Shown here: positions 27,607 to 36,884 of the stretch, piece by piece | Numbering within the stretch: position 1 is the first letter of the stretch | Layout of the letters: the number at the start of each line of letters is the position of its first letter | Source of the DNA: Pseudomonas violetae | GTDB taxonomy: Bacteria; Pseudomonadota; Gammaproteobacteria; Pseudomonadales; Pseudomonadaceae | Direction: 5' to 3' | Length of the DNA: 64,000 nucleotides | Assembly: GCF_023072615.1 (NCBI RefSeq) | Contig: NZ_JAKNRW010000003.1 | Coordinates: 372,001-436,000, forward strand | Made by a program: the position numbers and the translations under genes | The notes under the pieces: generated by a model | The model's database searches: none | Told to the model about the DNA's origin: nothing | What the model saw: only the letters and a program-made list of their open reading frames with translations

Positions 27607-30600
27607 ATGACCGACGAATCGCCCTCCATCGACAAACTGCTGAAAAACCTCGATCACGCCATGCTCGCCGACCGCCACCGGCTGCGTCGGCAGCTGCTTG
27701 AGCTGCGCAAGAAGCCGGACGAAGCCAAGCTGGCGCAGTGGGTGACTCGCATGCAGGCGTCCTGCGACCAGGTGCTGGCGCGGCGTGCCAGCCTGCCGGT
27801 GGTGCGTTATGACGACAGCCTGCCGATCGCCGCCAAGCGCGATGAGATCAAGGCTGCGTTGCTCAAGCATCAGGTATTGATCATCGCGGGCGAGACCGGC
27901 TCGGGTAAAACCACCCAGTTACCGAAAATCTGCCTGGAAATCGGCCGTGGCCAGCATGGCCTGATCGGCCACACGCAACCTCGTCGAATTGCCGCCCGCA
28001 GCGTGGCGAGTCGGGTTGCCGAAGAACTGGGTACGCCATTGGGGGCGCTGGTCGGCTATCAGGTGCGGTTCGAGGACCAAAGCGATTCCAACACCCTGAT
28101 TAAACTGATGACTGACGGCATCCTGCTGGCGGAAACCCAGAACGATCGTTACCTGGAACGCTATGACACGATCATCGTCGACGAAGCCCACGAACGCAGC
28201 CTGAACATCGACTTCCTGCTGGGTTACCTGAAAACCCTGCTGCCCCGTCGCCCCGACCTTAAGGTCATCATCACGTCGGCCACCATCGATCTGGAGCGCT
28301 TCTCCAAGCATTTCGATGATGCGCCGATCGTTGAAGTCTCCGGTCGCACCTTTGCGGTGGAAACCTGGTACCGCCCGCTGACCCTGGAGCAGGACGAAGA
28401 GGGTAACCGCGTCGAAGATGACTTGACCGTGGATCAGGCGATCCTGGCCACCCTCGACGAAATTGCCGCGTTCGAACGCAGCGAGCGCAAAAGCCCTGGC
28501 GATGTGCTGGTGTTCCTGCCCGGCGAACGAGAAATCCGCGACGCTGCCGACATGCTGCGCAAGGCCCAGCTCAAGCACACTGAAATCCTGCCGCTGTACG
28601 CACGGCTGTCGCCGGCCGAACAGCAGCGGATCTTCCAGTCGCACCCGGGCCGTCGGGTGGTACTTGCCACCAACGTTGCGGAAACCTCGCTGACCGTGCC
28701 CGGCATCCGCTACGTGATCGACAGCGGCACCGCGCGTATCAGCCGCTACAGCTATCGGGCCAAGGTCCAGCGCCTGCCCATCGAAGCGATTTCCCAGGCC
28801 AGCGCCAATCAGCGTAAAGGCCGTTGCGGCCGGGTCGAACCGGGCATTTGCGTACGCCTGTACAGCGAAGAGGATTTCATTGGGCGCCCGGAATTTACCG
28901 ACCCGGAAATCCTGCGCACCAACCTCGCTGCCGTGATCCTGCAGATGCTGCATCTGCGCCTCGGCGAGATCACCGATTTTCCGTTTATCGAACCACCCGA
29001 TGGTAAAGCCATCAGCGACGGTTTTAACCTGCTACAAGAGCTCTCGGCGGTAGACCGCAACAGCCAGCTGACACCGCTTGGTCGCCAGCTGGCGCGGCTG
29101 CCGGTAGACCCGCGCATGGGCCGTATGCTGCTTGAAGCCGCTAGGCTCGGTAGCTTGCAGGAAGTGCTGATAGTCGCCAGTGCCATGTCGATCCAGGACC
29201 CACGCGAGCGTCCACCCGAGCGCCAGCAGGCTGCTGATCAGGCCCATGCCCAGTGGAAAGATGTGGACTCGGATTTCGCCGGGCTGGTCAATCTGTGGCG
29301 TGGTTTCGAGGAGCAGCGCCAGGCACTGACCGCCAGCCCGCTGCGCAACTGGTGCCGCAAGAATTTCCTGAATTACCTGCGCCTGCGCGAATGGCGTGAC
29401 TCCCATCGCCAGCTGAGCCTGATCTGCCGCGACATGCAACTGAGCCTCAATAAAGAGCCGGCGGATTACCCGAAACTGCACAAAGCCGTGCTCTCCGGTC
29501 TGCTTAGCCAGATCGGCCAGAAGGCCGACGAGGGCGATTACCTCGGTGCTCGTCAGCGACGTTTCTGGATTCATCCATCGTCCGGCCTGGGCAAGAAACG
29601 TCCGCAATGGCTGATGACCGCCGAGCTGGTGGAAACCACCAAGCTCTATGCGCGTATGGTCGCCAAGATCGACTCTGACTGGATCGAGCCGCTGGCCGGC
29701 CACCTGATCAAGAAAAACCACTTTGAACCCCATTGGGAGAAGAAGCGCGGGCAGGTGGTGGCTTACGAGCAAATCACCCTGTTCGGGCTGATCGTGGTCG
29801 GTCGCCGTCCGGTGCATTACGGTCCGATCGATCCGGTGGTTTCGCGAGAGCTGTTCATCCGCGAAGGCCTGGTGCGGGGCGAGATTCAGTCCAAAGCCAA
29901 ATGCCTGTCGGCCAATGCGCAGTTGCTGGAACAGCTCGACGAACTGGAAGCCAAGGCCCGTCGTCGCGACATCCTGGCCGACGAAGAAACCCTGTTCGCC
30001 TTCTACGATGCGCGGTTGCCGGCGGAGATCCACCAGACCGCGACCTTCGACAGCTGGTATCGCGTCAACAGCCAGAAAGATGCGCAGTTGCTGATCATGC
30101 GCGAGGAAGACGTGTTGGCCCGGGAGGCCAGCGAAGTCACCGCGCTGCATTATCCGGACACCCTGCACATCGGCGATCTGGAGCTGGCCCTCAGTTACCA
30201 TTTCGAACCGAACCATCCCCGGGACGGCGTGACCCTGCGCGTGCCAGCGCCATTGCTACCGATGCTGCCACCGGAGCGCCTGGAATGGCTCGTGCCTGGC
30301 GTAATCGAGGCCAAGTGCATAGCCCTGGTGCGCAACCTGCCCAAGGCTCTGCGGAAAAACTTTGTGCCGGTGCCGGATTTCGTCAAGGCCGCACTGCAGC
30401 GCATGACGTTTGCCGAGGGCTCATTGCCCCAGGCACTGGGGCGCGAATTGCTGCGCATGACCGGCGCGCGGGTCAGCGATGAAGCCTGGGCTGAGGCGGC
30501 GCAGCAGGTTGACAGCCATCTGCGCATGAACCTGGAAATCGTCGATGGCCAAGGCAAATTCCTCGGCGAGGGGCGCGATCTGGCCGAACTGACTGCGCGT

Positions 30601-31518
30601 TTTGCCGAGGCCAGTCAGGCCGCGCTGGCCGTGCCGCACACTGCCAAAAGTCAGCAGCCGGTGGAGGCGAAGGTGTTTGCCGCAGTGGCGGAGAAAACCC
30701 AACAGAAGATCGCCGGGCTGTCGATGACGGTCTACCCGGCGTTGGTGGAAGAAGCCGGCACCGTCAAGGAAGGGCGTTTCTCGACCCCGGCCGAAGCCGA
30801 ATTCCAGCATCGTCGCGCCTTGCAGCGCCTGCTGATGCAGCAACTGGCGGAGCCGGCCAAATTCCTCCGTGGCAAGTTGCCGGGGCTGACTGAGCTGGGG
30901 TTGATGTACCGCGACATGGGGCGCATCGACAGCCTGGTGGAAGACATCCTGCTGGCCAGCCTTGACAGTTGCATTCTTGAGGGCGAAGACCCGCTGCCCC
31001 GCGATGGCGCCGGACTCGCGGCATTAGCTGAGCGCAAACGCGGGGGGTGGACCGAGCACGCCGAGCGCTTGGCGAGGTTGACCCTGGACATTCTCAAGCT
31101 CTGGCATGGTCTGCAGAAGCGCTTCAAGGGCAAGATCGACCTGGCACAAGCCGTGGCCTTGAACGACATCAAGCAACAACTTGGCAACCTCGTGTATCCG
31201 GGCTTTGTGCGCGAGACGCCAATGCAGTGGCTCAAGGAATTGCCGCGTTATTTGAAAGCCATCGAGCAGCGCTTCGAAAAACTTGGCGCGCAGGTGCAGA
31301 AGGATCGGGTCTGGAGTGGCGAACTGTCCGGTCTGTGGGCGCAATACCAGACTCGCGCGAACAAGCACGCCCAGGAAGGCAAGCGCGATCCGCAACTGGA
31401 GTTGTATCGCTGGTGGCTGGAGGAATACCGGGTTTCGCTGTTTGCCCAGCAGTTGGGCACCAAGGTGCCGATCTCGGACAAGCGCCTGAATAAGCAGTGG
31501 ACCCAAGTCGAGCCATAA
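27607..31518 (+). CDS. hrpA: ATP-dependent RNA helicase HrpA (DEAH box)
   Basis: 1303 residues, the full HrpA length. Motif I is GETGSGKTTQLP near residue 97, motif II is VDEAHERSLNIDFLLGYL, motif III is ITSATIDLERFSKHF, and motif VI falls in QRKGRCGR. The helicase-associated domains and the long DUF3418 C-terminal region typical of bacterial HrpA follow. It unwinds RNA and is linked to mRNA processing and ribosome rescue. It is monocistronic, between two REP elements. Confidence 0.95.
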   Translation: MTDESPSIDKLLKNLDHAMLADRHRLRRQLLELRKKPDEAKLAQWVTRMQASCDQVLARRASLPVVRYDDSLPIAAKRDEIKAALLKHQVLIIAGETGSGKTTQLPKICLEIGRGQHGLIGHTQPRRIAARSVASRVAEELGTPLGALVGYQVRFEDQSDSNTLIKLMTDGILLAETQNDRYLERYDTIIVDEAHERSLNIDFLLGYLKTLLPRRPDLKVIITSATIDLERFSKHFDDAPIVEVSGRTFAVETWYRPLTLEQDEEGNRVEDDLTVDQAILATLDEIAAFERSERKSPGDVLVFLPGEREIRDAADMLRKAQLKHTEILPLYARLSPAEQQRIFQSHPGRRVVLATNVAETSLTVPGIRYVIDSGTARISRYSYRAKVQRLPIEAISQASANQRKGRCGRVEPGICVRLYSEEDFIGRPEFTDPEILRTNLAAVILQMLHLRLGEITDFPFIEPPDGKAISDGFNLLQELSAVDRNSQLTPLGRQLARLPVDPRMGRMLLEAARLGSLQEVLIVASAMSIQDPRERPPERQQAADQAHAQWKDVDSDFAGLVNLWRGFEEQRQALTASPLRNWCRKNFLNYLRLREWRDSHRQLSLICRDMQLSLNKEPADYPKLHKAVLSGLLSQIGQKADEGDYLGARQRRFWIHPSSGLGKKRPQWLMTAELVETTKLYARMVAKIDSDWIEPLAGHLIKKNHFEPHWEKKRGQVVAYEQITLFGLIVVGRRPVHYGPIDPVVSRELFIREGLVRGEIQSKAKCLSANAQLLEQLDELEAKARRRDILADEETLFAFYDARLPAEIHQTATFDSWYRVNSQKDAQLLIMREEDVLAREASEVTALHYPDTLHIGDLELALSYHFEPNHPRDGVTLRVPAPLLPMLPPERLEWLVPGVIEAKCIALVRNLPKALRKNFVPVPDFVKAALQRMTFAEGSLPQALGRELLRMTGARVSDEAWAEAAQQVDSHLRMNLEIVDGQGKFLGEGRDLAELTARFAEASQAALAVPHTAKSQQPVEAKVFAAVAEKTQQKIAGLSMTVYPALVEEAGTVKEGRFSTPAEAEFQHRRALQRLLMQQLAEPAKFLRGKLPGLTELGLMYRDMGRIDSLVEDILLASLDSCILEGEDPLPRDGAGLAALAERKRGGWTEHAERLARLTLDILKLWHGLQKRFKGKIDLAQAVALNDIKQQLGNLVYPGFVRETPMQWLKELPRYLKAIEQRFEKLGAQVQKDRVWSGELSGLWAQYQTRANKHAQEGKRDPQLELYRWWLEEYRVSLFAQQLGTKVPISDKRLNKQWTQVEP

Positions 31519-31540
31519 ACGCTGTAGCAAGGAAGATTAC

Positions 31541-31640
31541 CTGTGGCGAGCGAGCTTGCTCGCGCGGGGCTGCGCAGCGGCCCCCAAATTTTGTGAGCGC
31601 TGCGCACCCAAGCGGCAGCAAGCTCCCTCGCCACAAAAGC
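31541..31640. repeat. REP doublet, diverged subtype
   Basis: Left copy CTGTGGCGAGCGAGCTTGCT (31541) and inverted copy ending GAGCTTGCT-complement/CTCGCCACA surround GCTGCGCAGC-type inner repeats. It is the same subtype as the element at 59594 (GGCGAG/GGCTAGGGAGC outer ends, GGGCTGCG inner). The rest of the 351-bp gap to 31869 holds no gene, only the presumed promoter of the next gene. Confidence 0.8.
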
Positions 31641-31869
31641 TCCCTGCCACATTGGGTCCGTGTTTCATCCAGCAAATAGGGCCAAACCCCGCGCTTTATG
31701 GCAAACTTCGCGCCTATAAACGCCGGCCCTGCGGTTTTGAGCCTTCGCGGCTGCAGGCGCACCGGAATAAAGCGATGCCAGGTTTGCGTCCCCCGGATGG
31801 GAATAGACCCTTTGTGTGTTGGTACGTCGGTGCCAATGCTTTCTGCCTGAACAGATTAGAGAAACGACC

Positions 31870-32991
31870 ATGCATAATGTCGTCATCAGTGGCACCGGCC
31901 TGTACACCCCGGCCAACAGCATTTCCAACGAAGAGCTGGTGCAGTCTTTCAACGCTTATGTCGCGCTTTTCAACGCCGACAACGCCGAAGCGATCGCTCG
32001 CGGCGAAGTCGAAGCCTTGACCGAGTCCAGTGCCGCGTTTATCGAAAAAGCCTCTGGCATCAAGAGCCGTTTTGTCATGGACAAGGACGGCATCCTCGAT
32101 CCGCGGCGCATGGCGCCACGTCTGCCGGAACGTTCGAATGACGAATGGTCGGTGCTGTGCCAGATGGCCATCGGTGCTGCCGAGCAGGCTCTGCAACGCG
32201 CCGGCAAGACCGCTACGGACATCGACGGTGTTATCGTCGCCTGCTCCAACCTGCAACGCGCCTACCCGGCCATTGCCATCGAAGTCCAGGAAGCGTTGGG
32301 CATCCAGGGGTTCGGCTTCGATATGAACGTTGCCTGTTCGTCAGCGACCTTTGGCATCCAGGCTGCAGCCAACAGCGTGCAACTGGGCCAGGCCCGGGCC
32401 ATCCTGATGGTCAACCCGGAAGTCTGCACCGGCCACCTCAATTTCCGTGATCGTGACAGCCACTTCATCTTCGGTGACGCGGCCACAGCGGTGATCATCG
32501 AGCGTGCCGACCTCGCTACCTCCAAACACCAATTCGATGTCGTCAGCACTAAGCTGCTGACCAAGTTCTCCAACAACATCCGCAACAACTTCGGCTTCCT
32601 TAACCGCGCGGCGCAAGAGGGCATCGGTGCCAAGGACAAGCTTTTCGTGCAGGAAGGCCGCAAGGTATTCCGCGATGTATGCCCAATGGTGGCCGAGCTG
32701 ATCGCCACTCACCTGGAAGAAAACCAGTTGAACGTGACTGACGTGAAGCGCTTCTGGCTACACCAGGCCAACCTCAGCATGAACCACCTGATCGTGAAGA
32801 AGCTGCTGGGCCGCGAGGCTACGGAAGAAGAAGCACCGGTGATTCTTGATACCTATGCCAACACCAGCTCTGCGGGTTCGGTGATTGCGTTCCATAAGAA
32901 CCAGGAAGACCTGGCGGCGGGTTCGCTGGCGGTGCTCAGCTCGTTCGGCGCCGGCTACTCGATCGGCAGCGTGCTTCTGCGCAAGCGCTGA
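31870..32991 (+). CDS. Beta-ketoacyl-ACP synthase III family protein
   Basis: 373 residues, longer than FabH (about 320). The catalytic triad is visible: C156 in NVACSSATFG, H298 in WLHQANLSMN and N331 in YANTSSAGS. An extra charged segment lies at about residues 35-85 (SFNAYVALFNADNAEAIARG). The family condenses an acyl-CoA with malonyl-ACP. In Pseudomonas a relative of this type has been linked to feeding medium-chain acyl-CoA into fatty acid synthesis. I cannot tell from the sequence whether this is that enzyme. The ATG at 31870 (MHNVVISGTGLYTP) is the family start. It is not in a fab cluster. Confidence 0.87.
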   Translation: MHNVVISGTGLYTPANSISNEELVQSFNAYVALFNADNAEAIARGEVEALTESSAAFIEKASGIKSRFVMDKDGILDPRRMAPRLPERSNDEWSVLCQMAIGAAEQALQRAGKTATDIDGVIVACSNLQRAYPAIAIEVQEALGIQGFGFDMNVACSSATFGIQAAANSVQLGQARAILMVNPEVCTGHLNFRDRDSHFIFGDAATAVIIERADLATSKHQFDVVSTKLLTKFSNNIRNNFGFLNRAAQEGIGAKDKLFVQEGRKVFRDVCPMVAELIATHLEENQLNVTDVKRFWLHQANLSMNHLIVKKLLGREATEEEAPVILDTYANTSSAGSVIAFHKNQEDLAAGSLAVLSSFGAGYSIGSVLLRKR

Positions 32992-33020
32992 AGTTCATAC
33001 CCACCTATACACATTCACTG

Positions 33021-33116
33021 TAGGAGCGAGCTTGCTCGCGATGGTCGTCAACAATGCCGCTGGGAGCCTGGCACCCCGCGGCGCTCTCACGACCATCGCG
33101 AGCAAGCTCGCTCCTA
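33021..33116. repeat. REP doublet with 28-base perfect arms
   Basis: The arms at 33021-33048 and 33089-33116 (TAGGAGCGAGCTTGCTCGCG and complement, extended by ATGGTCGT) are exact complements. It lies between converging genes. Confidence 0.92.
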
Positions 33117-33143
33117 CCGTGGAACGGGGGAATGTGCGAACGC

Positions 33144-33202
33144 AAAAAACCCGCAATGCACTATCGGACGGATGATGGGGACCGATAGCGCAAAGCGGGT
33201 TT
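33144..33202 (-). terminator. Rho-independent terminator of the porin gene
   Basis: Read on the minus strand, AAACCCGC...CTATCGG pairs with CCGATAG...GCGGGTTT and ends in six T. It lies 46 bp after the porin stop. Confidence 0.8.
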
Positions 33203-33247
33203 GGAAAGGCGACTCGGGCATCCCTGCCCGAGCCGAACAGCGGGTTA

Positions 33248-34564
33248 TCAGAACTTGGCTTCAGCATCCAGTTGCAGGGTGTTGATTTTCGAGTCGCGCA
33301 AGGTGGCGTTGGTGTAGTCGGATTTCGCCATCAGGTAAGTCGCGCCGAGGGAGAAGTTCTTGTCCAGCTCGTAGCTCACCTTCAGCTTGCTGCCGCGCGA
33401 ACCGGTGAAACCGTTGGCGAAGTCAGAGTCGGTGAAGGCGCCAACCACTGCGTTACGCTGTACGTCGCGATAGTTGTAGTCCAGGCCGAAACCGTAGACC
33501 TTGGTCTTCACACCTGCCAGCCAGCCCATGTCCTGATCGTTGCTGGCATCCTGGTTATTGACCACCTGGCCATACAACGACAGCGGCATTGCCAGGCCAC
33601 CGATGTCCAGCTGACCGAAGCCTTCGTACAGCTTGAATTGCTCGTTCGGGGTGTTGCCGTTGGTGGCCAGTACCGATGGAATGCTGGTGCCGCCTGCGGT
33701 GATGTCGTCGTCGTTGTCATAGCCGTAGATGCTGCCACCCAGGGTCAGCTTCAGGTTGTCGGTGATGGCAAAGCGCGCGCCCAACTGGCCGGCGTACAGG
33801 CGCAGGTCGTGCTTGAACTGCACGCCTTCACCGTCGACGTTATCCTTGAGGGTGTAGTGACCGGCGCTGCCGAACAGTTCGGTGCTCGCGCCCAGCGGGT
33901 ATTTGTAAGTGACGGCCAGGCCTTCCGGGCTGATATCGCTATCCCAGATGATGTCGCCCATGCTCACCCATTGCTGCGGCATCTTGCCGCCTACGATGTG
34001 CAGGTTCTTGATCGCGTCTGGGTGGTAGTCGACGTAACCCTGGTCCAGCCAGATAGACTTCTTGTCAAAGTAGTTGTCCAGGCTCTGGTTGGTGGAGCGA
34101 GCGTCGTCGTTGTTGCCGGTAGCGATACGGATACCGGTGTCGACTTGCGGGTTGATCTCGGTGTAGGCACCCAGGCGGGCACGAACGCGTTGGCGATTCG
34201 CATCCCGGTTGTTGGAAACGCCATCGTTCTTGATGGTTTCCTGACGGAAACGCACGTCGCCTTTGAACTGGGTCTTGGCCGCCCAGGCCAGTTTCTGGTC
34301 GAAAGTGCTCAGTGCGTCTGTCTTCTTCGCGGTGGCCGCGATCTGCTCGTTGGTCTCTTGCTGAGCCTGACGGGCGATTTGCTGGTCTTTCTGATCCCTG
34401 GCCAGCTCGGCTTGCAGTTCGCTGTATTGCGCATTGGTAATCGAGCCGTTTGCCTTGAGCATGTCGAGCAGTTTGGCGTCGACTGCGGCACTGGCCGGAA
34501 CGCTCATGGCCAGCAACAGACCACCACACAGGGCCGCCGCAGTTTTCGTGGAAGCAAGACGCAT
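33248..34564 (-). CDS. Putative outer-membrane porin
   Basis: 438 residues. A signal peptide (residues about 1-26, ending PASA|AVDA) is followed by a short coiled-coil-prone segment (about 40-80, AELARDQKDQQIARQAQQETNEQ) and then an amphipathic beta-barrel with alternating polar and aromatic residues. It ends in a terminal phenylalanine (LDAEAKF), a signal for Bam insertion. This is the putative porin family common in Pseudomonas. The permeating solute is unknown. GGAG six bases before ATG 34564 fixes the start. It diverges from the next gene across 281 bp with no further gene. Confidence 0.88.
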   Translation of the reverse strand: MRLASTKTAAALCGGLLLAMSVPASAAVDAKLLDMLKANGSITNAQYSELQAELARDQKDQQIARQAQQETNEQIAATAKKTDALSTFDQKLAWAAKTQFKGDVRFRQETIKNDGVSNNRDANRQRVRARLGAYTEINPQVDTGIRIATGNNDDARSTNQSLDNYFDKKSIWLDQGYVDYHPDAIKNLHIVGGKMPQQWVSMGDIIWDSDISPEGLAVTYKYPLGASTELFGSAGHYTLKDNVDGEGVQFKHDLRLYAGQLGARFAITDNLKLTLGGSIYGYDNDDDITAGGTSIPSVLATNGNTPNEQFKLYEGFGQLDIGGLAMPLSLYGQVVNNQDASNDQDMGWLAGVKTKVYGFGLDYNYRDVQRNAVVGAFTDSDFANGFTGSRGSKLKVSYELDKNFSLGATYLMAKSDYTNATLRDSKINTLQLDAEAKF

Positions 34565-34845
34565 ATCAATCTCCGAAGATGAGAGTGGATGACTGAGCCA
34601 TCCAGGGCACAACCGACCTTTGATGGACGGAACACAGTGGCGGGGTAGACCCCGACGCTCTAAAAACAGGCGCCAGTATCGCGATCGTTTATGACAGCGC
34701 GGTGGCAAAGTGATGGCGTTGCGATGACGATACGAATTCGCCTGGAATGCCTTTTCCAGAGCACTGCGGTCGGATAGGTCGTGTAGCTTGCGCCGCGATA
34801 AGCGATACTCGCGGGGCTTTCACGCATTCAGGTGAAGAGGAATTT

Positions 34846-35970
34846 ATGCCGTTGCAGCGACTGGAAAATCTGTCCGAAATTGCCCCGCATACCTGGGATG
34901 CCCTGGTTCCGGAGGCCCAGCCGTTTCTGCGCCATGCCTTTCTCAGTGCCTTGGAAGACAGCGCCAGCATCGGCCCGCACTCCGGCTGGCAGCCCGAGCA
35001 TCTGTTGCACGTCGAGGGCGATCGGCTGATCGCCGCGCTCCCCAGTTACCGCAAGTGGCACTCCTATGGTGAGTACGTGTTCGATCACGCTTGGGCGGAT
35101 GCCTGCGAGCGGGCGGGTATCGACTATTACCCCAAGCTGCTGACTGCCGTGCCGTTCAGCCCGGTTAGCGGGCCGCGCCTGCTGGCGGCCAGCGTGGAGG
35201 AAGGCTTTGAATTGCTGCAAAGCCTGCCGGGTTACCTGGAGATCGAAGGACTTTCCAGCGCCCACATCAACTTCACCGATCCTTTTACCGATGCCGCACT
35301 GGCGCAGCAGCCGGGCTGGTTGCAGCGAATCGGCTGCCAGTACCACTGGCAAAACCGTGGTTACCGGGATTTCCAGGATTTCCTCGACGCCCTCAGTTCG
35401 CGCAAGCGCAAGCAGATGCGCAAGGAACGCGAGCAGGTCGCGGGGCAGGGCATCGAGTTCGAGTGGCTGGAAGGGCGGCAACTGAGCGAGGCGCAGTGGG
35501 ATTTTGTCTATGCCTGTTACGCCAACACTTATGCGGTGCGGCGACAGGCGCCCTACCTGACGCGGGCGTTTTTCAGCCTGTTGGCCGAGCGTATGCCCGA
35601 GTCAATTCGGGTGGTCCTGGCCAAACAGGGCGCACGCCCGGTGGCGATGGCCTTCAGCCTGGTGGGGGGCGGCAGTTTTTACGGGCGCTACTGGGGCTGC
35701 CTGGCGGAATTCGACCGCCTGCACTTTGAGACCTGTTTCTATCAGGGCATGGATTATGCCATCGCCAATGGCTTTCAGCGCTTCGACGCCGGCGCTCAGG
35801 GCGAGCACAAGTTGATCCGCGGCTTTGAACCGGTGATCACCCATTCCTGGCACTACTTGCGCCATCCCGGTCTGAAGTCGGCGGTCAAAGACTTCTTGCA
35901 GCAGGAGCGTCGGGGTGTGCTGGCTTACGCCGAGGACGCGAGGACCGCCCTGCCTTATCGACAGGAATGA
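34846..35970 (+). CDS. DUF482/FemAB-like GNAT-fold acyltransferase
   Basis: 374 residues. The N-terminal FLRHAFLSALEDSASIGPHSGWQPEHLL and the central RKRKQMRKEREQV followed by RYWGCLAEFDRLHFETCFYQGMDYA match the DUF482 (peptidogalycan biosynthesis/recognition) family with two GNAT-like folds. The substrate is not known. AAGAGGAA lies four bases before the ATG at 34846. It converges on aqpZ with 15 bp between stops. Confidence 0.87.
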   Translation: MPLQRLENLSEIAPHTWDALVPEAQPFLRHAFLSALEDSASIGPHSGWQPEHLLHVEGDRLIAALPSYRKWHSYGEYVFDHAWADACERAGIDYYPKLLTAVPFSPVSGPRLLAASVEEGFELLQSLPGYLEIEGLSSAHINFTDPFTDAALAQQPGWLQRIGCQYHWQNRGYRDFQDFLDALSSRKRKQMRKEREQVAGQGIEFEWLEGRQLSEAQWDFVYACYANTYAVRRQAPYLTRAFFSLLAERMPESIRVVLAKQGARPVAMAFSLVGGGSFYGRYWGCLAEFDRLHFETCFYQGMDYAIANGFQRFDAGAQGEHKLIRGFEPVITHSWHYLRHPGLKSAVKDFLQQERRGVLAYAEDARTALPYRQE

Positions 35971-35985
35971 TCCTCGCACCCGGTC

Positions 35986-36681
35986 TCAGCCGTCTTCCTT
36001 GCCCAGCCAGCGGTAGGTCACTCCGCCGACCACCGCACCGAGCAACGGCGCGACCCAGAACATCCACAACTGCGCGATCGCCCAGCCTCCAACGAGCAGC
36101 GCCGGACCGGTACTGCGGGCCGGGTTGACCGAGGTGTTTGTCACGGGGATCGAGATCAGGTGGATCAGCGTCAGGGCCAAGCCGATGGCGATTGGTGCCA
36201 GTCCCGCCGGCGCGCGCTTGTCGGTGGCGCCGAGGATGATCAGCACGAACATTGCCGTCATTACCAACTCGCAGACAAAGCCTGCCGCCATCGAGTACTT
36301 GCCGGGAGAGTGTTCGCCGTAGCCGTTGGAGGCCAGCCCCGCCGACAGATCGAACCCTTCCTTGCCGCTGGCGATGTAGTAGATCAGGCCTGCAGCGATA
36401 ATCGCGCCGATCACCTGAGCGACGATGTAGGCAGGCAGTTCCCGGGCCGGGAATCGACCGCCGACGTACAAACCGACAGAGACTGCCGGGTTCAGATGAC
36501 AACCGGAGATATGGCCAATGGCGAAGGCCATGGTCAGTACCGTGAGGCCAAACGCCAGGGCCACACCCAGTACCCCGATTCCAAGCGGAGAAGACGCGGC
36601 CAAGACCGCACTGCCGCAACCTCCCAACACCAGCCAGAACGTGCCGAACAACTCAGTAACTGAACGTTTGAACAGAGACAT
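35986..36681 (-). CDS. aqpZ: Aquaporin Z
   Basis: 231 residues, the AqpZ length, with six membrane segments. The two NPA boxes are HLNPAVSVG and SVNPARSTG. The selectivity-filter His and the Arg after the second NPA are those of water channels rather than glycerol facilitators. It sits in the inner membrane and lets water cross. The start at 36681 ([15 protein letters not shown]) is the family start. The codons before it are not conserved. The 203 bp to the ABC transporter hold nothing recognised. Confidence 0.95.
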   Translation of the reverse strand: MSLFKRSVTELFGTFWLVLGGCGSAVLAASSPLGIGVLGVALAFGLTVLTMAFAIGHISGCHLNPAVSVGLYVGGRFPARELPAYIVAQVIGAIIAAGLIYYIASGKEGFDLSAGLASNGYGEHSPGKYSMAAGFVCELVMTAMFVLIILGATDKRAPAGLAPIAIGLALTLIHLISIPVTNTSVNPARSTGPALLVGGWAIAQLWMFWVAPLLGAVVGGVTYRWLGKEDG

Positions 36682-36884
36682 GAGAGCGTCCTTGATAGGC
36701 TTCCTATCGAGACTGTATCGAGTTATGCATCCTGCAGATTTACGACAGGCTCGTCTCCAGAACCTTGCCTGAGTACAGCAGGATTTTTGTGGAATGCCAG
36801 CGCCGAAAAAACCGCCAGGGCGCGTGGTCAAGGGGCTATGGCGGTTTTATGTTTGTAAGTTGCTCCCACAGGGGCGGGGGGAAC

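Noticed and set aside
29032-30216. 394-codon open frame on the minus strand inside hrpA
   Set aside because: Fully inside the hrpA gene on the other strand; no start signal and no domain.
13135-33116. Repeated GAGCGAGCTTGCTCGCGA copies as a possible CRISPR array
   Set aside because: Copies are dispersed, paired in inverted orientation and not regularly spaced; they are REP/REPIN elements and no cas genes are present.
33272-34582. 436-codon open frame on the plus strand
   Set aside because: Antisense to the porin gene, which has a signal peptide, C-terminal Phe and a terminator.
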